Below are positions 1 through 5,722 of a stretch of DNA of 15,854 nucleotides, in pieces (position 1 is the stretch's first letter; each line of letters begins with the position of its first letter). This DNA is from Clostridia bacterium (lineage in GTDB: Bacteria; Bacillota_A; Clostridia; Christensenellales; Aristaeellaceae), in the NCBI GenBank assembly GCA_017481185.1, contig JAFUPO010000383.1:1-15854 (forward strand), in the 5' to 3' direction. A program made the translations under genes and the position numbers. The notes below the pieces were generated by a model. It did not search any database. It worked only from the letters and a program-made list of their open reading frames with translations, and was not told where the DNA came from.

Positions 1-13
1 AGGATACCATTTG

Positions 14-1270
14 ATGAAAAGAACCCTCATTCTTTTGGCTACGCTTCTTCTGACCTTCTCTTTTGCCTATGCTGAAGACAGCAAAACGGTAGAGGTCTAT
101 CCCGTCACCGTTGCTCCTGAACTGTATACCGCCTTCCCCCAGAGCGAGGGCACTGACTTTGCGGACGGCATCAAAACCGGCTTTGGCTCCGCCATCACCT
201 TCAAGGGCTATGATGAGGACGGCAATTTGCAGTTCTACGGTGCCTCCGACCGGGGCCCCAGCCTTGATTTGACGGACAAGGACGGCAACGAAGTGGAAAA
301 CACCAAGGTGTTCCCCGTGCCCGATTTCTCCCCCGTGATCGGTACCATTACCTTAAAGGACGGCAAGGCTGTGGTGGAAGAAGCCATCACCCTCAAAAAG
401 GCTGACGGCACCCCCCTGACGGGCCTGCCCCTGCCCGCTGGCGAAACCGGCGCTACCGGTGAAATCGCCCTGGACATTTATGGCAACGAACTGACCTATG
501 ATCCCGAAGGCTTCGACCCCGAAGGCATCGCCCTGGATAAGGACGGCAACTTCTGGCTGGGCGACGAATACGGCCCCTTTATTGGCAAGTTCTCTGCCGA
601 CGGCACGCTGATCAAGATGTACAAGCCCGGCGACGGCCTGCCTGAGATTCTCAAATACCGCATCGCCAACCGGGGCTTTGAGAGCCTGACCATCTCCCCC
701 AGCGGCAAGGTGTTTGCCATTCAGCAGAGCGTGATGGACATTGAGGGCGAAACCCAAAAGACCGCCACCTTTATCCGCATCCTGGAGTTGGATCCTGAGA
801 CCGGCGCTACCAAGATGTACGCCTATCCCGTGGATCTGAGCGAATACTCCAAGCCCAAAAACTGCAAGCTGGGCGACGCTTTCGCCATCGACGATACCAC
901 CCTTCTGGTGGTGGAGCAGGGCACCCTGGCGGATGATTCCATGCGCAACATCATCTATCAGGTGGATCTGTCCAATGCCACCGACATCACCGGCCTGACC
1001 TACAACGACAAGGAGCTGGAATACACCGCTTCTGCCGAAGAGTTGGCTACTGTGATGACCTACGCCGAAAAGGAAGTTTATGTGGATCTGCGGACCCTGA
1101 ACTGGACCGCCGAGAAGGCCGAGGGCATCTGCCTGACCGATAACGGCGAGCTGGTTGCCATTATTGAGGACGACTTCGGCATGGCCGGCGCTAAGGAAGT
1201 GGAAGGCGAAGACGCCTACACCATCCTGCCCAACCTGGCGGATCCTTCTCAGATTTGGGTTATCAAATAA
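14..1270 (+). CDS. Secreted phytase-like esterase domain protein
   Basis: The predicted product is an exported protein of about 418 residues. Its first 20 residues form a classical signal peptide: a KR basic start, a Leu-rich core and an AYA cleavage site before EDSK. The mature part resembles the 'esterase-like activity of phytase' family (PF13449 type), a beta-propeller fold. The family marks seen are a DPEGIALDKDGNFWLGDEYGPF segment near residues 168-188 and NRGFESLTISPSGK near 218-231, followed by a late EGICLTDNGELVAIIEDD stretch. The substrate is unknown; family members are only loosely linked to phosphoester hydrolysis. An AGGA motif at positions 1-4 fits ATG at 14 with a 9-nt gap; a TTG at 11 would add only one Met. 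The promoter lies outside the window. A strong terminator follows at once, so this gene ends its transcription unit. Confidence 0.8.
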   Translation: MKRTLILLATLLLTFSFAYAEDSKTVEVYPVTVAPELYTAFPQSEGTDFADGIKTGFGSAITFKGYDEDGNLQFYGASDRGPSLDLTDKDGNEVENTKVFPVPDFSPVIGTITLKDGKAVVEEAITLKKADGTPLTGLPLPAGETGATGEIALDIYGNELTYDPEGFDPEGIALDKDGNFWLGDEYGPFIGKFSADGTLIKMYKPGDGLPEILKYRIANRGFESLTISPSGKVFAIQQSVMDIEGETQKTATFIRILELDPETGATKMYAYPVDLSEYSKPKNCKLGDAFAIDDTTLLVVEQGTLADDSMRNIIYQVDLSNATDITGLTYNDKELEYTASAEELATVMTYAEKEVYVDLRTLNWTAEKAEGICLTDNGELVAIIEDDFGMAGAKEVEGEDAYTILPNLADPSQIWVIK

Positions 1271-1279
1271 ACATCCCTC

Positions 1280-1315
1280 GCCCGGACTGATTTTGCATCA
1301 GTCCGGGCTTTTTTT
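1280..1315 (+). terminator. Intrinsic terminator after the phytase-like gene
   Basis: A perfect 12-bp stem (1280-1291 with 1297-1308) and a 5-nt loop TTTGC are followed by seven T residues. It starts 9 nt after the stop codon. Confidence 0.95.
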
Positions 1316-1326
1316 GCATTTTCCCC

Positions 1327-1355
1327 TTGACGCACAAGGGAAAGGGTGGTATAAT
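1327..1355 (+). promoter_or_regulatory. Promoter of the infC operon
   Basis: TTGACG at 1327-1332 and a perfect TATAAT at 1350-1355 are separated by 17 nt. This is a near-consensus housekeeping sigma promoter. It would start transcription near 1362 and leave a leader of about 160 nt before infC. Confidence 0.88.
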
Positions 1356-1361
1356 TCCATC

Positions 1362-1522
1362 CGTATGAAGCAGAAGCTGTCCGCTTCTCACCTGGGCGAA
1401 GTGAGTTTTGCCGGGTACGAGACATCCTTTACGATATGAAAAGGTTTGTTTTCCGGCGGGCAGTGGAGCCCGCCGGTTTTTTATTGGCGGAGGCGACCCA
1501 CATTTTTAGGAGGTGCATTTAC
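1362..1522 (+). ncRNA. infC leader, L20-leader-like attenuation region
   Basis: The untranslated leader of about 160 nt between promoter and infC contains a complete intrinsic terminator (1453-1482) only 40 nt before the IF-3 start. In Firmicutes the infC-rpmI-rplT operon is commonly autoregulated by L20 binding its leader RNA and favouring premature termination (L20 leader). The position and the terminator match that arrangement. A short CTCAC/GTGAG pairing lies at about 1386-1405. I could not find a convincing antiterminator or L20-site match by eye, so the mechanism is inferred from context. Confidence 0.6.
1453..1482 (+). terminator. Attenuator terminator in the infC leader
   Basis: A 9-bp perfect GC-rich stem (1453-1461 with 1468-1476), a 6-nt loop and six T residues (1477-1482) lie inside the leader rather than after a gene. 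It therefore acts as a conditional terminator upstream of infC. Confidence 0.85.
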
Positions 1523-2089
1523 ATCAACACCGATCTGATGATCAATGAGGAGATCCGCGACCGCGAGGTACGCTTGATCGATCAAAACGGCGAGCAGCTG
1601 GGCGTGATGCCGACCCGCAAGGCCCTTGAGCTGGCGGAGGAAGCAGGCCTGGACCTGGTGAAAATCGTTCCCAATGCCAAGCCCCCGGTATGCAAGCTGA
1701 TGGACTACGACAAGCACCGCTATGAGCAGTCCAAGCGCGAGCGCGAACTTCGAAAGAATCAAAAGGTTGTTGCCTTGAAGGAAGTGCAGCTTTCCGCCAC
1801 CATCGAGGAAAACGATGTGATGACCAAAGCGAAGAACGCCATCAAGTTCCTCCAGGAGGGGGACAAGGTGAAGGTCTCCATTCGTTTCCGGGGCCGTCAG
1901 ATCACCCATGCCGACATCGGCATGAAGGTGATGCAGGACTTCATTGAGCGCACAAAGGACGTATGCACGGTGGAACGCCGCCCCCTGCTGGATGGCCGCC
2001 ACATGATCATGATCCTTGCGCCTAAAGCCGAAAAGCAGTCCTTTGCAGAGCGCAAAGCTCTCAAGGCTAAGCAGGATTCGGCCAACTAA
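1523..2089 (+). CDS. infC: Translation initiation factor IF-3
   Basis: IF-3 binds the 30S subunit, keeps it apart from 50S and checks the start codon and initiator tRNA. The family signature INEEIRDREVRLIDQNGEQLG lies at the N-terminus, followed by the linker rich in Lys, Arg and Glu around YEQSKRERELRKNQK and the C-terminal domain containing IRFRGRQITH. The length of about 188 residues is normal. The start is placed at ATC (1523), 9 nt after a strong AGGAGG at 1508-1513. The first in-frame ATG (1538) is 24 nt from that site, and the upstream in-frame ATG (1436) would translate through the attenuator hairpin. A non-AUG start is usual for infC and lets IF-3 repress its own synthesis. rpmI follows after 25 nt and rplT after that. 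The exact start codon is inferred from spacing. Confidence 0.93.
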   Translation: MNTDLMINEEIRDREVRLIDQNGEQLGVMPTRKALELAEEAGLDLVKIVPNAKPPVCKLMDYDKHRYEQSKRERELRKNQKVVALKEVQLSATIEENDVMTKAKNAIKFLQEGDKVKVSIRFRGRQITHADIGMKVMQDFIERTKDVCTVERRPLLDGRHMIMILAPKAEKQSFAERKALKAKQDSAN

Positions 2090-2114
2090 CCACTGTTAGG
2101 AGAGGAGGATACCC

Positions 2115-2315
2115 ATGCCTAAGCAAAAGTCTCATCGCGGTGCCGCCAAGCGCTTTTCCTTTACCAAGACCGGTATCGTAAAGCATAAGCAGCAGAACGC
2201 CAATCACCAGGTTCGCCTGAAGACCACCAAGCGTACCCGCCACCTGCGGGCTGATGGTATTGTGGATAACGCCGCTGAAGCTCGCACCATCCACAAGCTG
2301 CTCCCCTACAAATAA
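2115..2315 (+). CDS. rpmI: 50S ribosomal protein L35
   Basis: This is a 66-residue basic protein, exactly the usual bacterial L35 length. It begins with the typical PKQKSHRGAAKRF and shows the conserved NHQVRLKTTKRTRHLR core. L35 is a late-binding protein of the large ribosomal subunit. It is the second gene of the infC operon, with a GGAGAGGAGG ribosome binding site a few bases before its ATG. No internal promoter is evident, so expression should follow the leader-controlled infC transcript. Confidence 0.97.
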   Translation: MPKQKSHRGAAKRFSFTKTGIVKHKQQNANHQVRLKTTKRTRHLRADGIVDNAAEARTIHKLLPYK

Positions 2316-2346
2316 GCACTTTCGCTAGCAAGGAGGTTACTCAAAC

Positions 2347-2694
2347 ATGGCACGTATTAAGAGGGCTGTGAATGCCCATAAGAAGCGTCGTAAGGTATTT
2401 AAGCTGGCGAAGGGCTACTTTGGCGCCAAGTCCAAGCAGTACCGCGCCGCGACTGAACAGGTCGCCCGTTCCCTTCGTTATGCCTACATCGGCCGCAAGC
2501 TGCGCAAGCGTGATTTCCGCCGTCTGTGGATCACCCGTATCAACGCCGCTGCCCGCCTGAACGGCACCACCTACTCTGCTCTGGTCTCCGGCCTGAAGAA
2601 GCAGAATGTGAACATCAACCGCAAGATGCTGGCTGAAATGGCTGTGAACGACGCCGCTGCTTTCGCCCAGCTGGTGGAGATCTCCAAGAAGTAA
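2347..2694 (+). CDS. rplT: 50S ribosomal protein L20
   Basis: This is a 115-residue basic protein with the L20 hallmarks: [23 protein letters not shown] at the start, then [17 protein letters not shown] and [10 protein letters not shown]20 binds 23S rRNA early and is essential for assembly of the large subunit. In Firmicutes it also binds the leader of its own operon to repress it, which fits the attenuator seen upstream of infC. A strong AAGGAGG lies 10 nt before the ATG. It is the last gene of the operon and is followed by an intrinsic terminator. Confidence 0.97.
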   Translation: MARIKRAVNAHKKRRKVFKLAKGYFGAKSKQYRAATEQVARSLRYAYIGRKLRKRDFRRLWITRINAAARLNGTTYSALVSGLKKQNVNINRKMLAEMAVNDAAAFAQLVEISKK

Positions 2695-2714
2695 TTCGTT
2701 GGACAAGCTCTGTG

Positions 2715-2746
2715 AAAAGGCTTCCTCTAAAGAGGGAGCCTTTTTT
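2715..2746 (+). terminator. Terminator of the infC-rpmI-rplT operon
   Basis: The stem AAGGCTTCCTCT pairs with AGAGGGAGCCTT (one G-T wobble, tight loop) and runs into six T residues at 2741-2746, about 20 nt after the rplT stop. Confidence 0.92.
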
Positions 2747-2748
2747 GC

Positions 2749-2778
2749 TTGCCTCTCTCCCCGCTTATAAGGTATAAT
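2749..2778 (+). promoter_or_regulatory. Promoter of walJ and the CPBP gene
   Basis: A perfect TATAAT at 2773-2778 is preceded, 18 nt upstream, by TTGCCT (2749-2754), a four-of-six -35 match. It lies just after the rplT terminator and 36 nt before the chosen walJ start. Confidence 0.7.
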
Positions 2779-2813
2779 ATAGGGTAATCGTGTTTTTTGA
2801 AGGAGGCCCTCTG

Positions 2814-3641
2814 GTGGCAATGATCTTCTGTCCCCTCTACTCCGGGTCCAGCGGCAACGCGCTGTTTGTGCAGGCGGGGCGCACCCGGCTTTTGATCGAT
2901 GCAGGCTTAAGCGGCAAAACGGTGACCGAGGCCCTTAAGTCCATCGGCGTAGACCCTGAAACCTTGGATGGGATGCTCATCACCCATGAGCATACGGACC
3001 ATATCAAGGGCGCAGGGGTGCTTTGCCGCAAGTATCATTTGCCAGTATATGCCACCGTGGAAACCTGGCAGGCCATGGCCCATCATGTGGGGGAGATCCC
3101 ATTAGGGCTGCGGCGAGAGTTTCAAAAGGGGGACGAGTTCTATATCGGCGAGGCGGGGATTTCACCCTTCCCCATCCCCCATGACGCGGCGGGCCCCGTG
3201 GGCTATAGGGTATGGCATGGGGCTACCAGCCTGTCCACCGCTACGGACTTGGGGCATTTTACCAAGAGCGTACTGGAGCATATCGCTGGCAGCGACCTGG
3301 TGCTTTTGGAAAGCAACCATGACCCGGATATGCTGCGGATGAACCCTCATTATTCTCAGGCGCTGAAGAACCGCATCCTGTCCAACAAGGGGCATCTGAG
3401 CAACGAAAGCTGCGCCCTGGCCCTGGAGCAGCTGGTAAACACCGGCGTGCGCCATGTGGTATTGGGGCATTTGAGCGGTGAAAACAATCTGCCGGAATTG
3501 GCCTATAACACCTCCTGCCAGCACCTGACGGACCTGGGGCTCACCCCCGGGGTAGATGTCACCGTGGATATGGCCTGGCGGGACCGGGTGGGCCAGGTGT
3601 ACACCCTGGCGGATTCCTTTTGTGCGGGGGCCAGCTTATGA
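2814..3641 (+). CDS. walJ: WalJ (YycJ) family metallo-beta-lactamase fold hydrolase
   Basis: The product is about 275 residues. The N-terminal LYSGSSGNALFVQ segment and the metal-binding motif THEHTDHIKG (HxHxDH) at about residues 60-69 mark the YycJ/WalJ branch of the metallo-beta-lactamase fold. A later HDAAGPVGYRV segment, LLESNHDPDML and VVLGHLSGENN supply further metal ligands. WalJ is classically encoded with the WalRK cell-wall two-component system and is linked to replication and cell-wall coordination; its chemical substrate is unsettled. The start GTG at 2814 is 7 nt after AAGGAGG; an upstream GTG (2790) lies before that site and ATG 2820 is 13 nt from it. The stop overlaps the next start in ATGA, so translation is probably coupled. 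walR and walK are not adjacent: rplT lies directly upstream. Confidence 0.88.
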   Translation: MAMIFCPLYSGSSGNALFVQAGRTRLLIDAGLSGKTVTEALKSIGVDPETLDGMLITHEHTDHIKGAGVLCRKYHLPVYATVETWQAMAHHVGEIPLGLRREFQKGDEFYIGEAGISPFPIPHDAAGPVGYRVWHGATSLSTATDLGHFTKSVLEHIAGSDLVLLESNHDPDMLRMNPHYSQALKNRILSNKGHLSNESCALALEQLVNTGVRHVVLGHLSGENNLPELAYNTSCQHLTDLGLTPGVDVTVDMAWRDRVGQVYTLADSFCAGASL

Positions 3642-4525
3642 CAGCCCCGTGGCGGCTTTTGGCCGCGGAAAAGGCGCTTCTTGCGCTGGGGCTCATTGCC
3701 ATCGCCCGCACGGTGGCGGGCTGGTTCATGCCCTCGGTGGGGGAGGACTTTGGCCTCTACAGCCTTTTGCTCATCGGCCAGCAGCTGCTTTTGTACGGGC
3801 TGCCCGCCATTGTGCTCCATCCCCAGGCGCGGATTCCTACCCCCCGCCTGCCGGAGGAAGAGGACCGGCCCGGCCTCAAGCGGCTGGCAGCCATTGCCGG
3901 CACGGCAGCCCTCCACCAGGGGGCGCTGGTGCTGGTAACGCTGGTGTTTGGCCAGTGGCTGGCCTTTATGGGCCTGTCGGTGCGCGTCTCCCAACCGCCC
4001 CTGCCTCAAAACGGAGGACAGGCGGCGCTGGCTGTGCTGGCCCTGGCGGTTATCCCCGCTCTATGTGAAGAAAGCCTGTTCAGGGGCCGGGTGCTTAAGG
4101 GGCTGCAAAGCAGCTTTGCCCCTCGAACCAGCCTTTTTTTGACCGCCGGGCTCTTTGCCCTGATGCACGGGCAATTGGCTAATTTGCCCGCCCACCTGGC
4201 GGCGGGGTTCATGCTCACCGCCCTGTGCATGAAAGACGGGCTCATGGGGGCCATGGCGTATCATTTTACATTTAATCTGACTTCTCTGGCCCTGAGCCTG
4301 TGCGAAGGGGCCTTCCATTGGCAAGGGCTGCTCATGGCCAGCCCGCCCCTTTTGATGGCGCTGATGGGCTTGCTCATTTTGCTGGGCGTTTTATGTGCCT
4401 GGGCGCTTTTGCGGGGCCTGACCCTTGAGAAAGGCCCCCAAGCCTCCGCCCGGGCCTGGTACTGGGTGGGCGGCGTGGCCCTGTTGCTGCTGCCCGCGTA
4501 CCTGCTGGAGCTGCTGCCAAGGTAA
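3638..4525 (+). CDS. CPBP family intramembrane metalloprotease
   Basis: This is a hydrophobic protein of about 295 residues with roughly seven or eight predicted membrane segments. It carries all three motifs of the CPBP (Abi/Rce1-like) family: EESLFR with Glu144-Glu145 and Arg149, FALMH with Phe173 and His177, and HFTFN with His209 and Asn213. These residues form the active site inside the membrane. Family members cleave membrane or prenylated proteins and often act in self-immunity or envelope regulation; the substrate here is unknown. It starts at the ATG of an ATGA overlap with walJ, so the two are co-translated. A cluster of charged residues, PEEEDRPGLKR, separates the first membrane segments from the catalytic core. 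No partner peptide gene is visible nearby. Confidence 0.9.
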   Translation: MTAPWRLLAAEKALLALGLIAIARTVAGWFMPSVGEDFGLYSLLLIGQQLLLYGLPAIVLHPQARIPTPRLPEEEDRPGLKRLAAIAGTAALHQGALVLVTLVFGQWLAFMGLSVRVSQPPLPQNGGQAALAVLALAVIPALCEESLFRGRVLKGLQSSFAPRTSLFLTAGLFALMHGQLANLPAHLAAGFMLTALCMKDGLMGAMAYHFTFNLTSLALSLCEGAFHWQGLLMASPPLLMALMGLLILLGVLCAWALLRGLTLEKGPQASARAWYWVGGVALLLLPAYLLELLPR

Positions 4526-4531
4526 AGGGGA

Positions 4532-4602
4532 CGAGGTTTTTGCGAGGGGAGGACTTTTTTGAAAAAAAGTTCCTCCCCTCGCGCTCCCTTTTCAAAAAAC
4601 TT
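4532..4602 (-). repeat. Dispersed hairpin repeat, copy A
   Basis: On the minus strand this has a T-rich 5' block, then GGGAGCGCGAG, then a long hairpin ending CTCGCAAAAA. The stem pairs 4542-4553 with 4571-4582 (12 bp), a one-base bulge, and at least five more A-T pairs to the tip. It begins just after the CPBP stop codon. The outer GCGAG/CTCGC bases are shared with copies B, C and D but the inner arms are its own. It faces copy B head to head. Confidence 0.85.
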
Positions 4603-4673
4603 TATTTTTTTCACTATTACGATACACCCGGAAGCAACTGTGCAAAAGGCTGTGGCTTCACCGGGAATTGGGC

Positions 4674-4694
4674 CCAGGGCGAAACCCTGGTTTT
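4674..4694 (+). terminator. Possible weak terminator between repeats A and B
   Basis: CCAGGG (4674-4679), loop CGAAA and CCCTGG (4685-4690) form a 6-bp hairpin followed by TTTT. The T run is short and overlaps the 5' block of repeat B, so terminator function is uncertain. The rest of 4603-4673 holds no gene or clear promoter. Confidence 0.3.
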
Positions 4695-4763
4695 CTTGGG
4701 GAGAGAGCGCGAGAGAGGGGTGTTCTTTTTCCTAAAAGAACACCCCTCTCTCGCAAAAAGGAG
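4689..4763 (+). repeat. Dispersed hairpin repeat, copy B
   Basis: The block GGTTTTCTT with GAGAGCGCGAG precedes a perfect 21-bp stem (4709-4729 with 4734-4754) closed by the 4-nt loop TCCT. The right edge CTCGCAAAAAGGAG runs straight into the rlmH ribosome binding site. This is the longest uninterrupted stem of the family in the window. It is not followed by a T run on either strand, so it is not an ordinary terminator. Confidence 0.9.
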
Positions 4764-4772
4764 CTATACCAT

Positions 4773-5252
4773 ATGCAAGCGGCGATTGCCTGTGTGGGAA
4801 AAATTCGCGACAAGCATCTGCGGGGGGCCGCGGATGAATTTTTAAAGCGCCTGAGCCGTTTCGGCAAGGTGGAGGAAATGGAAGTGCAGGATCTGCCCGA
4901 GCCGGAAAACGCCGGGGAGGCCCTGTGCCGCCAGGTGATGGAAAAGGAAGGGGAGCGGCTTTTGAGCCGCATCAAGCCCGGGGATCATGTGATCACCCTA
5001 TGTATCGGCGGCAAAAAGTACACCAGCGAAGGCTTTGCCCAGCGCCTCCAAACCCTGGAAAACCAGGGCAAGGGCCGCATCGTGTTCGTGATCGGCGGGT
5101 CCCTGGGCCTAAGCCCGGCGGTTTTGCAGCGGGCGGACGAAACCCTTTCCCTTTCCGATATGACCTTCCCCCACCAATTGGCCCGGGTGCTTTTGCTGGA
5201 GCAGATTTATCGGGCGTGCAAGATCAATCATAACGAACGATACCATAAATGA
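4773..5252 (+). CDS. rlmH: 23S rRNA pseudouridine-1915 N3-methyltransferase RlmH
   Basis: RlmH is a SPOUT-class methyltransferase that uses S-adenosylmethionine to methylate pseudouridine 1915 of 23S rRNA in assembled 70S ribosomes. The 159-residue length is exactly that of the family. The cofactor knot is seen as FVIGGSLGLSPAV (residues 105-117) and LSLSDMTFPHQLARVLLLEQIYRA, and the protein ends YHK as expected. The usual Pro before that Tyr is Arg here (NERYHK). ATG 4773 is chosen because AAGGAG (4758-4763) lies 9 nt upstream and the protein then matches RlmH from its first residue. An upstream in-frame start would translate through repeat B. The neighbourhood walJ-protease-rlmH recalls the order yycJ-htrA-rlmH of other Firmicutes. 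Confidence 0.96.
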   Translation: MQAAIACVGKIRDKHLRGAADEFLKRLSRFGKVEEMEVQDLPEPENAGEALCRQVMEKEGERLLSRIKPGDHVITLCIGGKKYTSEGFAQRLQTLENQGKGRIVFVIGGSLGLSPAVLQRADETLSLSDMTFPHQLARVLLLEQIYRACKINHNERYHK

Positions 5253-5253
5253 A

Positions 5254-5294
5254 AGTGCAAAGTGCAGAGTGCAGAGAGATAAGTTTTGAATTGT
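5254..5294 (+). repeat. Left terminal heptad array of the S23 cassette
   Basis: Units of seven bases start at 5254, 5261, 5268, 5275 and 5282. The second and third are identical (AGTGCAG) and the fifth is AGTTTTG. The next six bases (AATTGT) match the opposite end at four to five positions. Confidence 0.85.
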
Positions 5295-5300
5295 TGGAAT

Positions 5301-5654
5301 TTAAATTTTGTTCTTAAGCGTTGTAACAGAAGAAACCAACATCCGGCGCAGTTCAAGGCAAGCGTCAGAGTATGCTTGCAGCTCTGATTCTGACAGGCTG
5401 CCTACATCTCGAAGCAGTTCAAGCCAGTATTCTGTTTCACCGCATTCTTTCAGCGCGATTTCAAGCTTGGAAATAAAGTCTTTGGGTCCGTGAGCGTACT
5501 GGGCTTCGTGGATGTTTGCGCCGATTGATGTTCCGCTTCGAAGGAGCTGACTGGTCAACGCCCCTTCCGAGCCTCGCTGCTTCAAGCTGCGGCAAAGAAA
5601 AACGATATCCCTGGCAAATTGCTTTGATTTTTTTCGCAAGATGCTATCAGCCAT
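5301..5654 (-). CDS. Four-helix-bundle protein of the S23 / IVS family
   Basis: This 117-residue, largely helical protein belongs to the S23 ribosomal-protein-like four-helix-bundle family (PF05635 type). Seen features are the N-terminal KSKQFARDIVFLCRSL helix, the conserved LTSQLLRSGTSIGANIHEAQYA motif (residues 38-58), then FISKLEIALKECGETEYWLELL. Relatives are encoded in intervening sequences of some 23S rRNA genes and in stand-alone cassettes, and a related fold (Avd) assists diversity-generating retroelements; the cellular function of stand-alone members is not established. AAAGGGAG lies about 9 nt before ATG 5654. No rRNA gene, reverse transcriptase or variable-repeat pair is present here. 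It is transcribed in the same direction as the DUF4340 gene upstream of it, so read-through from the ABC operon is possible. Confidence 0.88.
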   Translation of the reverse strand: MADSILRKKSKQFARDIVFLCRSLKQRGSEGALTSQLLRSGTSIGANIHEAQYAHGPKDFISKLEIALKECGETEYWLELLRDVGSLSESELQAYSDACLELRRMLVSSVTTLKNKI

Positions 5655-5681
5655 TATTGCCCACTCCCTTTGAAGCTTTTC

Positions 5682-5722
5682 ACAAGTTAAAACTCATCAC
5701 TCATCATTCTGCACTTATCACT
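5682..5722 (-). repeat. Right terminal heptad array of the S23 cassette
   Basis: Read on the minus strand from 5722, seven-base units are AGTGATA, AGTGCAG and two further related units, then AGTTTTA (5688-5694) and ACTTGT. It is inverted relative to the left array. The TAG stop of the DUF4340 gene overlaps its first unit. Confidence 0.85.

Larger units (their letters stand above)
5254..5722. mobile_element. S23-type four-helix-bundle cassette with heptad terminal inverted repeats
   Basis: A unit of about 469 bp fills the gap between the convergent genes rlmH and the DUF4340 gene and carries only the S23-family ORF. Read inward, each end has four 7-base units related to AGTGCAG/AGTGATG, then a fifth AGTTTTR, then a further shared AMTTGT, giving inverted ends of about 41 bp (5254-5294 and 5682-5722). 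The outer edges fall within two bases of the rlmH and DUF4340 stop codons. No transposase lies inside, so movement would need an outside enzyme. Mobility is inferred from structure only. Confidence 0.65.

Noticed and set aside
1155..1439. A 94-residue frame across the first terminator and the infC promoter
   Set aside because: It overlaps the phytase-like gene in another frame and reads through a perfect terminator and a strong promoter; no domain.
1362..1452. A T-box riboswitch in the infC leader
   Set aside because: No AGGGTGGNACCGCG box or specifier loop is visible; ribosomal-protein attenuation fits the operon better.
4541..4583. Hairpin repeats as ordinary transcription terminators
   Set aside because: In all five copies the stem is followed by A residues on one strand and by GCTCTCC or GCTCCC on the other, with no T run after the stem.
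5254..5722. A diversity-generating retroelement or an rRNA intervening sequence around the S23-like gene
   Set aside because: No reverse transcriptase, template/variable repeat or rRNA sequence is present on either side.
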